Part shown: positions 19,234-28,810 of the stretch, one piece after another
Layout of the letters: each line of letters begins with the position of its first letter
Position numbering within the stretch: the stretch's first letter is position 1
NCBI GenBank assembly: GCA_903839515.1
Contig: CAIMCP010000045.1
Coordinates: forward strand, 1-34,255
Origin: an uncultured Candidatus Saccharibacteria bacterium
Lineage (GTDB): Bacteria; Patescibacteriota; Saccharimonadia; Saccharimonadales; UBA4665
Length of the DNA: 34,255 nucleotides
Direction: 5' to 3'
Program-made: the position numbers and the translations under genes
The notes under the pieces: model-generated
Seen by the model: only the letters and a program-made list of their open reading frames with translations
Told to the model about the DNA's origin: nothing
Databases searched by the model: none

Positions 19234-19284
19234 AATTTTGTTCCTTCTTTGGGTTAGGTATTAATAAACAATTTGATTTAAGAT

Positions 19285-20553
19285 TTATGTACTATTTGTA
19301 CTTAATTTTTCGATGATTTTCGGTAGATCATCAGGTTTAATGAATTCACTCGATTGTTTTATCCGCTCTTTGATTTCGAGTTTATTGTTAGCAATATTCT
19401 TTTCGCTGACAACAACCCTGAGCGGTATTCCAAGAAGATCGGCGTCAGCAAATTTTTCACCAGGCCTTACATCTCGGTCATCATATATTACCGCAATCTT
19501 TTTATCAGTCAAGTGCTTATATATTTTCTCCGATTCTTTAACTACTTCTGGGCTATTGCCGATTGATGAGATAATGACTTTATAAGGGGCAATATTGTAT
19601 GGCCATACAAGTCCGTTGGCGTCTGAAAAATACTCTACGATAACTCCCATCAGGCGTGATATTCCAATTCCATATGAACCAAGTACGACCGGTCTATTTG
19701 TCCCCTCTTTGTCGGTGAAATAGATTCCGAGCTCTTCACTTTTCGCAGTTCCAAAACTAAATATATTGCCGACTTCAGCTGCTTTAACCTTAATAAAATC
19801 CTTTTTATCTAGTTTTAGTAGGTCTAAAACATCATCGTTGAATACTTCTTGATTTAAAACTACGTTTTTTTCTTTGTTAACGTAAATAGTGTCTTCCCCT
19901 GCGTCAGTAACTGTCTGAAATTCATGAGAAAACTCTGTGAAAGCTCCTCCTGAGGCGAAGGTAAAATAGGTATCATCACCTAGTCCTACTTTTTTAAAGA
20001 TATTCAAGTATGCCTTGGCAACCTTGTCATAAAATTCTTTATGCTGTTCTTCAGTTTCAGAAAAAGAATACATGTCCTTCATTAAAAATTCTCTAGTTCT
20101 AAGTATGCCGCTTTTAGCCCTAGTTTCATTCCTTAGCTTGTTCTGGAACTGATAGACGGATACAGGCAGATCCCTATAAGAGTTTATGTACTCTTTCATC
20201 ATATTGCCTATTTGCTCTTCATGACTCCACCCAAAACCAACTTCAGTACCATTTTTGAGCTCACTCTTAAACCAAACATCTACGATTTCATCATCCCATC
20301 TATTAGTCTTCTCCCAGAGTTCTTTTTCCTGTAATGAAGTCATGGCAAGTTCTTGAGATCCAAGATTATCCATCTCTTCTTTAACGATAGATCTTATATT
20401 GTCCATGACTTTAAGTCCAAGTGGCATAAAGGAATAAACTCCAGCCATCTCCTTGTGTATATAGCCAGCCTTTATTAGTAATTGCGCATTCAACGCCACT
20501 TCATCAGATGGAAATGATTTTCTTGTTTTGCTGTATAGATTAGATAATTTCAT
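19285..20553 (-). CDS. proS: Prolyl-tRNA synthetase, short form lacking the INS editing domain
   Basis: LLIKAGYIHKEMAGVYSFMPLGLKV, RNETRAKSGILRTREFLMKDMYSF, LGSYGIGISRLMGVIVE; only 422 aa. Confidence 0.94.
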   Translation of the reverse strand: MKLSNLYSKTRKSFPSDEVALNAQLLIKAGYIHKEMAGVYSFMPLGLKVMDNIRSIVKEEMDNLGSQELAMTSLQEKELWEKTNRWDDEIVDVWFKSELKNGTEVGFGWSHEEQIGNMMKEYINSYRDLPVSVYQFQNKLRNETRAKSGILRTREFLMKDMYSFSETEEQHKEFYDKVAKAYLNIFKKVGLGDDTYFTFASGGAFTEFSHEFQTVTDAGEDTIYVNKEKNVVLNQEVFNDDVLDLLKLDKKDFIKVKAAEVGNIFSFGTAKSEELGIYFTDKEGTNRPVVLGSYGIGISRLMGVIVEYFSDANGLVWPYNIAPYKVIISSIGNSPEVVKESEKIYKHLTDKKIAVIYDDRDVRPGEKFADADLLGIPLRVVVSEKNIANNKLEIKERIKQSSEFIKPDDLPKIIEKLSTNST

Positions 20554-20579
20554 AATTAACCTCTATTGTATCAAGAGAT

Positions 20580-21359
20580 TTAGTGTATTAGAAATATTAC
20601 ACTAAATGCTAAGAAGTTTTTCAGAGAATGCATGATAATAGATGGCCACAATGTCTTTGTTTTTTCTCTCAAAAAACAAGAAACAACAGATAGGGTAAAG
20701 GTATCTAGGCCCGCAACCCAAAGAAGTCCACCACTTTGACTTTCTAGCAAATGAGGCATTGCAAAAATCACACTAACTAAAAGAGCTGCGTAGACAAATT
20801 TCATTTTTTTTCTAAGTCCACCAAATAGAAATCCTCGGAAAATTATTTCCTCTGCAATTGGGGGCAAAACTACAAGACTGAAGAATGTAAGTACAAGCTC
20901 TGTGGTGTTGTTAGCTGTTTGGAAACCAACATTTTGTTGCTGATTTATATTGAATGATTTAACAAACGAGCTAAGAGCTTGAGCAGTAGCATAAAAGATA
21001 AGAATATATACTCCAAAACCACATAGACTATAAAGGATATCCTTTGTCTTAAACTTAACCAGGCCAATCGATGCGACTGTGGCTTTTTTCCATCTTAAGA
21101 ACAGCAAAACTATGCCGACTGATTGAATTTCAATAATTAATACGTAGAAGAATTGAGCATATATTGATTTATTGAGCCAATTATTAAACTCTTTGCCATT
21201 AGAATGAAGTAAATAATAGTAAGCAAAAAATAATATCACGGCAATAACCTGAGTAACTAAATATATTCCTATAGTTAAGGAAATAGCCCATAGAGGACCC
21301 CAGGTTACTTTATTTTTGTCGTTCTTTTCAGCAGCTTGTTTGCTAGAGTCTTTTAACAT
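20580..21359 (-). CDS. CPBP family intramembrane protease (CAAX/bacteriocin-processing family)
   Basis: Multi-TM protein with PIAEEIIFRGFLFGGLRKK and FAMPHLLES. Confidence 0.85.
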   Translation of the reverse strand: MLKDSSKQAAEKNDKNKVTWGPLWAISLTIGIYLVTQVIAVILFFAYYYLLHSNGKEFNNWLNKSIYAQFFYVLIIEIQSVGIVLLFLRWKKATVASIGLVKFKTKDILYSLCGFGVYILIFYATAQALSSFVKSFNINQQQNVGFQTANNTTELVLTFFSLVVLPPIAEEIIFRGFLFGGLRKKMKFVYAALLVSVIFAMPHLLESQSGGLLWVAGLDTFTLSVVSCFLREKTKTLWPSIIMHSLKNFLAFSVIFLIH

Positions 21360-22467
21360 CTACAATTGTTATTAATACCATCAGAACCATTAATGCCAAA
21401 AAGCCAATTCCATTTATAATATCTTCTGTTCTTGGATTAAGTTTCTTACCTAAGAATCTAGATCCTAGCATTAAATATAATCTACCCCCATCAAGAGCTG
21501 GTATTGGTAGTATATTCATTATGGCAAGAGTTAAGGATATGATTGCAATAATAAATAATATGAACTGATAGCCTAAAGTTGATCCATTTTTCAGTATAGT
21601 AAATATACCGACTGGACCCGTAACCTGTGCTGCAGCCTTGCTTCCCTGTCCTGCGGCAAGCCCAGAAATTAAATTCCAAAGCCCCTGAAAAGTTAAAACT
21701 GTAAATTGCTTAATTAATCCAGCCGCGACTATTGGCGCTGACCAAGTAGATTGCTGCAAGACGAATGGCTGAGCTTCTATGCCTACGTAGCCTTTTGGAT
21801 TATTAGTTTTCTGACTTTGAACAACAACGCTCTTGGTTCTTAGAGTTGTTGTCTTAACAAATGTCGTAGATCCCCGTTTGTATGTTATGGAGACCTTATC
21901 TCCAGCATAAAGCTTAGTGATATTATGTAGATCCTGTGACCCATTAAGGCTTCTTTGAGGCCCGTTTATTTTACCAATTGATAGAAGTTGATCGCTTTGC
22001 TTAAGGCCAATACTATTTGCTGGTGAATTAGGCTCAATAAAAGTAACAAGAACTTTATTGGCGATAACCTTGGTATCGCTTTGGACAGTAAATTGATTAC
22101 TTAAAAGCTTAGGCATTCCAACCCATGCAATAATTGTAAGCAAAACAAAAGCGGCCAGTAGATTCATGAGCACACCCGCGACCATAATTTTAGATTTAGC
22201 ATAAGTCGATGCTGCGCCAAAATCGCCCTCTTTGTCATCGCCATCATGCTCACCTTTTAGCCTCACAAAACCACCAAGTGGCAAAGCATTAATACTAAAA
22301 ATAAAGCCAGTTTTAGTGATTTTAGACCAAATCTTCGGTGGGAATCCTATGCCAAATTCTAATACCTTCACGCCATTTCTTCTGGCCACCAAAAAATGTC
22401 CCAGTTCATGAACGACAACAAGACTGACAAATAAAATTAAGGCTAATATAAATAAGTAAATATTCAT
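21343..22467 (-). CDS. rseP: M50 site-2 protease (RseP/RasP-like) with PDZ domain
   Basis: VVHELGHFLVARRNGVKVLEFGIGFPP; PDZ region; NILPIPALDGGRL. Confidence 0.93.
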   Translation of the reverse strand: MNIYLFILALILFVSLVVVHELGHFLVARRNGVKVLEFGIGFPPKIWSKITKTGFIFSINALPLGGFVRLKGEHDGDDKEGDFGAASTYAKSKIMVAGVLMNLLAAFVLLTIIAWVGMPKLLSNQFTVQSDTKVIANKVLVTFIEPNSPANSIGLKQSDQLLSIGKINGPQRSLNGSQDLHNITKLYAGDKVSITYKRGSTTFVKTTTLRTKSVVVQSQKTNNPKGYVGIEAQPFVLQQSTWSAPIVAAGLIKQFTVLTFQGLWNLISGLAAGQGSKAAAQVTGPVGIFTILKNGSTLGYQFILFIIAIISLTLAIMNILPIPALDGGRLYLMLGSRFLGKKLNPRTEDIINGIGFLALMVLMVLITIVDVKRL

Positions 22468-23172
22468 TTATTGACCAAAATTACGCTTAATTTTACTATA
22501 TTTTTTAAGTATCGACTCAAAATTTGCTTCACTAAAATCTGGCCATAGCTTATTAACAAAAAATAGCTCACTATAAGCAGACTCCCATAGCATAAAATTA
22601 CTAAGTCTATGCTCGCCCGATGTTCGTATAATAAGATCCAGAGGTGGAATTCCAGGCATATCTAAATTCTGACTAATTAGTTCAGGAGTTATGTCTTTAG
22701 GATCTACCCCGCTTTCAACAATTCTTTTAGTAGCTTCTACGATTTCCTGTTGTCCACCATAGTCTAGGCACAGAAGTAATGTTCCTTTAGTATTATTTTT
22801 TGTGGCTTCTTCTGCATCATGGATAGCCTTGACTAAAGCTTTGCCTATGCGCATTTTCGAGCCAATTACCTTGAGTCTTATTCCCTCTTTACTAATCTCT
22901 TTCACTTCATGCTTAAAAATCCAGGAAAATAGTTTCATTAAATTTTTGACTTCTTCATTTCCCCGTTTCCAGTTTTCGCTGGAAAAGACAAAAGCCGATA
23001 TGTACTGAATATCGTGCTTTTTAGAAATCTTAATAATTTTCTTGAGATTCAAATATCCAGCTCGGTGACCCTCGATTGCAGTTAGATTATTTTTCTTAGC
23101 CCATCGTCTGTTGCCATCCAAAATTAAACCTAAATGAACCGGGGGCTTTGAATTATTTTCTGATTTTATCAT
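22468..23172 (-). CDS. uppS: Isoprenyl (undecaprenyl) diphosphate synthase
   Basis: LGLILDGNRRWAKKN, FSSENWKRGNEEV, DLIIRTSGEHRLSNFMLWESAYSELFF. Confidence 0.94.
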   Translation of the reverse strand: MIKSENNSKPPVHLGLILDGNRRWAKKNNLTAIEGHRAGYLNLKKIIKISKKHDIQYISAFVFSSENWKRGNEEVKNLMKLFSWIFKHEVKEISKEGIRLKVIGSKMRIGKALVKAIHDAEEATKNNTKGTLLLCLDYGGQQEIVEATKRIVESGVDPKDITPELISQNLDMPGIPPLDLIIRTSGEHRLSNFMLWESAYSELFFVNKLWPDFSEANFESILKKYSKIKRNFGQ

Positions 23173-23180
23173 CTAAATAT

Positions 23181-23190
23181 ATTGTAGCAA
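23181..23190 (-). promoter_or_regulatory. uppS promoter, extended -10
   Basis: TTGCTACAAT on the minus strand, 8 nt before the ATG at 23172. Confidence 0.5.
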
Positions 23191-23209
23191 TAATATGTTT
23201 TCTTATAAA

Positions 23210-23773
23210 CTAAACCGTGACAATGTCTTCTTCTTTAGACTTAGCTAGCATATCTATTTCAGCCTTAAGACTTGCCATTAATTCATCGACTTTTTTTCCG
23301 AATCTTTTTAGATCATCCTCACTCATAGTCTTATCTGATTTCAATTTTTCTGCAGCTTTAAGAGCCTCGTGTCTATTGTTTCTCATGGCAATCATAGTTT
23401 CTTCGACTTTTTCATAAAGCTGTTTTACAATCTGCTGTCTTCGTTCTTGATTCAATGCTGGAATCGGAACTCTTACAACTCTGCCGTCGTCAGTCGGATT
23501 TAGTCCCAGTGACTGATTATCTCGAATTGCTGCCACAATTGCCTGTAGAGTAGCTGGATCAAACGGAGTGACCTGTATAAGCTGTGCTTCGGGGACACTA
23601 ATAGTTGCGACTTGAATTATGGGCATCTTAGAACCATAGGCCTCTACTAGAACGCCATCTAACATACTAGAATGAGCCCTGCCCGTTCTTATTTTTTTTA
23701 AATCTTCGATGAAATGACTTTTAGCTTTTAAGCTTTTTTCTTCGAAATCTTTAGTTAACTGGTTTTCATCCAT
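23210..23773 (-). CDS. frr: Ribosome recycling factor
   Basis: LKKIRTGRAHSSMLDGVLVEAYGSKMPIIQVATISVPE. Confidence 0.96.
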   Translation of the reverse strand: MDENQLTKDFEEKSLKAKSHFIEDLKKIRTGRAHSSMLDGVLVEAYGSKMPIIQVATISVPEAQLIQVTPFDPATLQAIVAAIRDNQSLGLNPTDDGRVVRVPIPALNQERRQQIVKQLYEKVEETMIAMRNNRHEALKAAEKLKSDKTMSEDDLKRFGKKVDELMASLKAEIDMLAKSKEEDIVTV

Positions 23774-23821
23774 ATTATTACCCTCAAATTAAATTAGAAA
23801 GCACTACTAATATTATAGTTC

Positions 23822-24415
23822 TTAGTTAGTTACTTCTCCAAGCGCCATTCTTGAAAATCTCTTAACAACAATGTTCTCGCCTAATTTTGCAATATTTTCT
23901 TTAATATAAGTTGCTACGTCTTGGTCGGGATTTTTAATATAAGGCTGGTCAAGTAAAATCTTTTCTTGGAAGTATTTCTTAACTTGGCCATCAACAATTT
24001 TATCGATCATATCAGCAGGTTTTTTATCTAATTTAGCTTTTTCAACCATCTCAGCCTTAACTGAATCTTTTTCCTCTTTGCTAATATCATCCTGGCTAAC
24101 AAACTTAGGATCAGATGCTGCTATATGCATAGCTATATTCTTTACTAGTTCAGTAAAAATTTCATTCCTTGCAACAAAATCTGTCTCACAGTTTACTTCT
24201 ACTAAAACACCGATTCTTGAATCATGAAGATAGCTTCCAATAATCCCGGAGCGAGCTTCTCTCTCAGAGCTTTTTTCAGCTTTTGTTAGACCTTTTTTTC
24301 TCATAGCCTGTAAAGCTTTGTCAAAATCACCATTGGTCTCAACTAGGGCCTTCTTAGCATCAGTCATGCCGACGCCTGTTAGTTCTCTTAATCTTTTTAT
24401 ATCTTTAAAATCCAT
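23822..24415 (-). CDS. tsf: Translation elongation factor Ts
   Basis: LRELTGVGMTDAKKALVETNGDFDKA; VEVNCETDFVARNEIF. Confidence 0.97.
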   Translation of the reverse strand: MDFKDIKRLRELTGVGMTDAKKALVETNGDFDKALQAMRKKGLTKAEKSSEREARSGIIGSYLHDSRIGVLVEVNCETDFVARNEIFTELVKNIAMHIAASDPKFVSQDDISKEEKDSVKAEMVEKAKLDKKPADMIDKIVDGQVKKYFQEKILLDQPYIKNPDQDVATYIKENIAKLGENIVVKRFSRMALGEVTN

Positions 24416-24418
24416 ATT

Positions 24419-25156
24419 CTATTCTTCCTCTTCTATTTCTTCCTTATCTTTTTTTTCACTTTTCTGAGCATTTTTACCTTGTTCAATTGCCATTTTTACG
24501 TATTCGCTAATAAGCTGAATTGTTTTGATAGCATCATCGTTTGCTGGAATAGGAAATTGCACTAGGCTTGGATCAGCATTAGTATCAGCTATAGCTATTA
24601 CAGGAATGTTAATCTTTCGAGCTTCCTTGATAGCATTTGCCTCATGAACCATATCAACAACAAATAAAGCGCCAGGTTTTCCGTGAAGATTCTTTATTCC
24701 ACCGAAAGTTATGTTCATGTCATCAATTTCTTCTTGGAATCTTTGAACTTCTAGCTTATTAAATTTAGCGGCTAACTGACCGTTATCCATCTTCTCTTCT
24801 AGGTCTTGAAGATGCTTTACTCGAGCACTAATAGTTTGCCAGTTTGTGAGTGTTCCACCAAGCCATCGCTCAGTTACATAAGGCATGTTAGTTTCATCGG
24901 CAACAGTCTTTAGAACATCTTTAGCTTGTCTTTTTGTGCCGACAAACATTATTTGCCTACCTGACTGAACTGTTTCAGTAATAAAAGCTAATGCAGGATC
25001 AAGCTTTTCAACTGTTCGAGTTAAATCAATAATATGATTTCCGTTTTTCTTACTGTGGATGTACTCCGCCATTTTAGGGTGCCACTTGCTAGTGTTGTGT
25101 CCAAAATGAGCACCTGCACTTAATAGTTTCTTTATATCGACTTCTACTTTAGCCAT
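24419..25156 (-). CDS. rpsB: 30S ribosomal protein uS2
   Basis: LLSAGAHFGHNTSKWHPKMAEYIHSKKNGNHIIDLTRT; WLGGTLTNW; acidic C-terminal tail. Confidence 0.97.
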   Translation of the reverse strand: MAKVEVDIKKLLSAGAHFGHNTSKWHPKMAEYIHSKKNGNHIIDLTRTVEKLDPALAFITETVQSGRQIMFVGTKRQAKDVLKTVADETNMPYVTERWLGGTLTNWQTISARVKHLQDLEEKMDNGQLAAKFNKLEVQRFQEEIDDMNITFGGIKNLHGKPGALFVVDMVHEANAIKEARKINIPVIAIADTNADPSLVQFPIPANDDAIKTIQLISEYVKMAIEQGKNAQKSEKKDKEEIEEEE

Positions 25157-25246
25157 AAAATCCTTCTTTCTCGGTCTGAAATTCCATAATGCTCCTACAC
25201 GGTCACAATTACAGAGGACTTAATTTCCAGACTGTTAATTAATATT
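25157..25246 (-). promoter_or_regulatory. rpsB mRNA leader with a predicted stem
   Basis: GUCUG(G)AAAUU (25232-25222) pairs with AAUUUCAGAC (25183-25174): 10 pairs with one bulged G. Confidence 0.5.
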
Positions 25247-25252
25247 GAACAT

Positions 25253-25281
25253 ATTATATATTGAAATACTATAATAATCAA
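25253..25281 (-). promoter_or_regulatory. rpsB promoter
   Basis: On the minus strand TTGATT (25281-25276), 17-nt spacer, TATAAT (25258-25253). Confidence 0.8.
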
Positions 25282-25286
25282 TAGAC

Positions 25287-25315
25287 TTGACCAGATACCA
25301 ACAGATGTGTATAAT
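25287..25315 (+). promoter_or_regulatory. rpmE promoter
   Basis: TTGACC (25287-25292), 17-nt spacer, TATAAT (25310-25315); ATG 12 nt after the -10. Confidence 0.85.
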
Positions 25316-25327
25316 TCAGATCTGATT

Positions 25328-25675
25328 ATGAGAAAAAAATTACACCCAAGCAATTACCGACAAGTTGTCTTTCAAGACATCAATAATGACTTTAGATTTA
25401 TAACAAGATCTACTGCTGATTCTGATGAGACAGTCAAATGGACAGATGGAAACGAATATCCGTTAGTTAAAATGTATATAAGTAGCGCTTCTCACCCATT
25501 CTTCACTGGTGAAGAAAGAATTGTAGATATCGAAGGAAGAGTCGATAAGTTTAAGGCACGTGCTGAAGCTGCTAAAAAAGCTCAAGAGACTCGGAATAAA
25601 TCTGCTGCTAAAAAAGCTAGTCGCAAAAAACCAAGTACTAAAGAAGCTAAACCAGAACTAAAAGCAGTTAAATAA
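25328..25675 (+). CDS. rpmE: 50S ribosomal protein bL31, type B (no zinc cysteines), with Lys/Ala-rich C-terminal extension
   Basis: MRKKLHPSNYRQVVFQDINNDFRF...WTDGNEYPLVKMYISSASHPFFTG. The start is re-set to 25328 because the track's GTG at 25307 lies within the promoter. Confidence 0.93.
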   Translation: MRKKLHPSNYRQVVFQDINNDFRFITRSTADSDETVKWTDGNEYPLVKMYISSASHPFFTGEERIVDIEGRVDKFKARAEAAKKAQETRNKSAAKKASRKKPSTKEAKPELKAVK

Positions 25676-25685
25676 CTAATAAATC

Positions 25686-25716
25686 AAGGGGTCAAAAATA
25701 ATTTAGACCTTTTTTT
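25686..25716 (+). terminator. Possible weak intrinsic terminator after rpmE
   Basis: AAGGGGUC, 12-nt loop, GACCUUUU with two G-U pairs, then a run of T. Confidence 0.4.
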
Positions 25717-25737
25717 ATTACCTGTTAAAGTAGTATC

Positions 25738-26796
25738 ATGAACAATCAAGAAGAAAATTTACGAAAAGAAATCTCTGAAATTGACCTAAAACTTGAGGAT
25801 AGTTCAATATTCTCATCCAAGGAATATCCCAAAATCGCGAAACGTCGACAAGAAATATCAGACATCTTAGATTTGTTTGATGAGAAAAAATCTAATACTG
25901 AAAAACTTAAACAAGCGCATGAAATGCTTAATGGCTCCGATACAGAAATGTCTAGTATGGCAAAAGAAGAAATTGAGGAGCTAAATCTTCAAATGGAATC
26001 AATCAATAATTCTCTTAATGATGCCTTAATTCCAAAAGATCCAAATGATTCAAAAAATGTAATTATTGAAATTCGAGCAGCTGCCGGTGGCGATGAAGCT
26101 AGTCTATTCGCTGCGGAAGTATATAGGATGTACGTGAGATGGTCTGAGATTCACAACTTCAAAGTTGACCTAATCAATGAAAATCCTAGTGATGCTGGCG
26201 GATTTAAGGAAATAATTTTCTCAGTTAATGGTCATGACATTTATAAATCTCTAAAATTCGAAGCAGGAGTTCACAGAGTTCAAAGAATTCCAGTTACTGA
26301 AAGTAGTGGCAGAATTCATACATCGACTGTTACGGTTGCGGTACTTCCTGAAGCTGAAGAAACCGAAATTGAGCTAGAACAGAAAGACCTAAGAATTGAT
26401 TCATATAGAGCTAGTGGTCATGGTGGACAATCAGTAAACACAACAGACTCCGCGGTAAGAATAACCCATGTTCCTACAGGAATAGTAGTCACCTGTCAGG
26501 ATGAAAAATCTCAAATAAAAAACAAAGATAAAGCTATGGGCGTTCTTCGATCAAGACTTCTATCTATGAAAATAGAAGAAGAACAAAAGAAAATGAGCGA
26601 ATCTAGACTCAAGCTAATAGGATCAGGAGATCGTTCCGAAAAAATTAGAACCTATAACTTCCCTCAAGACAGAATTACGGACCACAGAATTGGATATTCA
26701 AGAAGTAACATTCCAGGTGCTCTCAATGGGGAAATTGATGACATTATAGAACAACTACAGAATTATGAACACGAACTACTCACCAACAATCAATGA
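25738..26796 (+). CDS. prfA: Peptide chain release factor 1
   Basis: [49 protein letters not shown]; next to prmC. Confidence 0.95.
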   Translation: MNNQEENLRKEISEIDLKLEDSSIFSSKEYPKIAKRRQEISDILDLFDEKKSNTEKLKQAHEMLNGSDTEMSSMAKEEIEELNLQMESINNSLNDALIPKDPNDSKNVIIEIRAAAGGDEASLFAAEVYRMYVRWSEIHNFKVDLINENPSDAGGFKEIIFSVNGHDIYKSLKFEAGVHRVQRIPVTESSGRIHTSTVTVAVLPEAEETEIELEQKDLRIDSYRASGHGGQSVNTTDSAVRITHVPTGIVVTCQDEKSQIKNKDKAMGVLRSRLLSMKIEEEQKKMSESRLKLIGSGDRSEKIRTYNFPQDRITDHRIGYSRSNIPGALNGEIDDIIEQLQNYEHELLTNNQ

Positions 26797-27592
26797 TTGG
26801 CTGAATAAATCAGAGAAAATTCTTAGAGATAGCAACATAAGTTCTTCGAGACTAGATTGTTTAATGCTTCTCGAATTTGTATTACAAAAAACCAGAGTCC
26901 ATATATTGTCTGAAATGGGATATGAACTTAGTCAAGACGATTTAAAAAAGTTAGACGATTTTCTACTTCTGAGAAAAGATCGCCTTCCAATTGCTTATAT
27001 TACAGGTTCCGTGAATTTCTTTAGAAGAGATTTTTTTGTGAATCAGGATGTGTTGATTCCTAGACCAGAAACCGAGGAAATAATTAGTCAAACGCTTAAA
27101 CTAAATCTGAAAAATATTTCCAGGATTGCAGATATCGGCTGCGGTTCGGGATGTATAGGAATAAGCCTAGCTCTTGAATTACCTGACAAAAAAGTCGATT
27201 TATATGACTTAGATCAAAAAGCACTAGATGTGGCCAAAATAAACTGCTCAAGATATAATTTAAAATTAAATTTAACTAAGTCCAACCTACTTGCTAAATT
27301 GGAAGATAATTATGATTTGATAGTCTGTAATCTTCCCTATGTTCCAATAGACTTCAATGTTTCAAGCGAAGTTAGTTATGAACCAAAGACTGCTGTTTTT
27401 TCGGGTAAGGATGGTATGGATTTATATAGAAAGTTTTGGACTCAGGTCAATGAATTAAAATCTAAGCCTGTATATATTATTACTGAAAGTCTAATATTCC
27501 AACATGATCTGATGGAGAATATAGCTAAAGAATATTCATACAATATAATTTCTAAAAATGCTCTAATTCAGACTTTTAGCTTAGTGGCATAG
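26765..27592 (+). CDS. prmC: Release factor glutamine methyltransferase
   Basis: [27 protein letters not shown] (NPPY-type motif); overlaps the prfA 3' end by 32 nt. Confidence 0.92.
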   Translation: MNTNYSPTINDWLNKSEKILRDSNISSSRLDCLMLLEFVLQKTRVHILSEMGYELSQDDLKKLDDFLLLRKDRLPIAYITGSVNFFRRDFFVNQDVLIPRPETEEIISQTLKLNLKNISRIADIGCGSGCIGISLALELPDKKVDLYDLDQKALDVAKINCSRYNLKLNLTKSNLLAKLEDNYDLIVCNLPYVPIDFNVSSEVSYEPKTAVFSGKDGMDLYRKFWTQVNELKSKPVYIITESLIFQHDLMENIAKEYSYNIISKNALIQTFSLVA

Positions 27593-28796
27593 AGCCGACA
27601 GTAATTGGTACGGATAAGGTTTTACCGTTTCTAATCACCTTAAGAGTTACATTAGTGCCAACACTATAATTGTCAACGAGTGAGGTCAGAGTATTATTCA
27701 TATTAATCGTGCTGCCGTTAACCTCTGTAATAATATCGCCTTCTTGAAGACCGGCTTTTGCTGCAGGACTACCATCAACTACTCCTGATTGACCGGTAAC
27801 GGATGAAGGAAGAATATAAGCCCCCTGATCGACGCTAAGATTGTATTTATTTTTTACACTTGCATCAATTGGCACATAAACTACACCAAGATAGGGTCTC
27901 TCAAATTTACCCGTATTCTCAATATTTTTAATGATTCCACTAACGTTATTTATTGGAATAGAGAAGCCTATATTCTGAGCTGAAGCGGCTGTTGCAACAT
28001 TGATACCAATAACCTGCCCACTTAAATTAACCAATGGTCCACCTGAGTTTCCCTCGTTGATTGCTGCATCTGTTTGGAATAACCCATCCAAATTTTCGCT
28101 ACTCAATCCAGAGCCATCGCTAGCCTGAATACTTCTTCCAAATCCGGATATAATTCCTGAAGTAACCGTATTTTGGAATTGACCAAGTGCATTTCCGATG
28201 GCTACAACTGAATCGCCCACCTGGACTTTATTGGAATTGCCGAGATTAGCAGGTACCAATTTTTGACCATTGGTATTATTTATTTTCAAAATAGCAATGT
28301 CCAGACTGTCGGTACTATTAGTCCTACCGATAACAGTTACACTATCTAAAACCTTACCGTTCGCTAGGGTAACACTCACATTTGTAGCTCCAGATGGGAC
28401 AACATGCCTGTTAGTTACTATATATCCAGAACTAGTAAGGATTATTCCAGTGCCAGCAGCTCTTTGGGTAGTTGGCTGGGTTTGAAAGCCAAATATTGAA
28501 TCGTTGACAGAACTACTGCTTGATTGGGTGACATTAATTGAAACCACGCTTTGACCGACCGTCTGAGCTATGTTCCTAATAACATCGCCTTGTTGAGACA
28601 CGACCTCTTTTTGAATTGCAGTACCGTTATGGGAAAGTTCAGATCGGGATCCAAACCAGCCTCCAAGGAAACCTAGCCCAAGTGTAATTATAAAAAATAA
28701 AATAATACTTAATAAATTGGCTCTTCTCATATTAAGCATGCTTTTATTCTCATGCCTAAGGCCTATACTAGGACCACTCTTATCTAAATCACCCAT
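27576..28796 (-). CDS. Membrane-anchored HtrA/DegP-type serine protease with PDZ domain
   Basis: Catalytic triad contexts IVTNRHVVP, DSLDIAILKI, INEGNSGGPLVN; N-terminal TM segment; C-terminal PDZ. Confidence 0.93.
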   Translation of the reverse strand: MGDLDKSGPSIGLRHENKSMLNMRRANLLSIILFFIITLGLGFLGGWFGSRSELSHNGTAIQKEVVSQQGDVIRNIAQTVGQSVVSINVTQSSSSSVNDSIFGFQTQPTTQRAAGTGIILTSSGYIVTNRHVVPSGATNVSVTLANGKVLDSVTVIGRTNSTDSLDIAILKINNTNGQKLVPANLGNSNKVQVGDSVVAIGNALGQFQNTVTSGIISGFGRSIQASDGSGLSSENLDGLFQTDAAINEGNSGGPLVNLSGQVIGINVATAASAQNIGFSIPINNVSGIIKNIENTGKFERPYLGVVYVPIDASVKNKYNLSVDQGAYILPSSVTGQSGVVDGSPAAKAGLQEGDIITEVNGSTINMNNTLTSLVDNYSVGTNVTLKVIRNGKTLSVPITVGSMPLS

Positions 28797-28810
28797 TGAT
28801 TTACCCCCTT

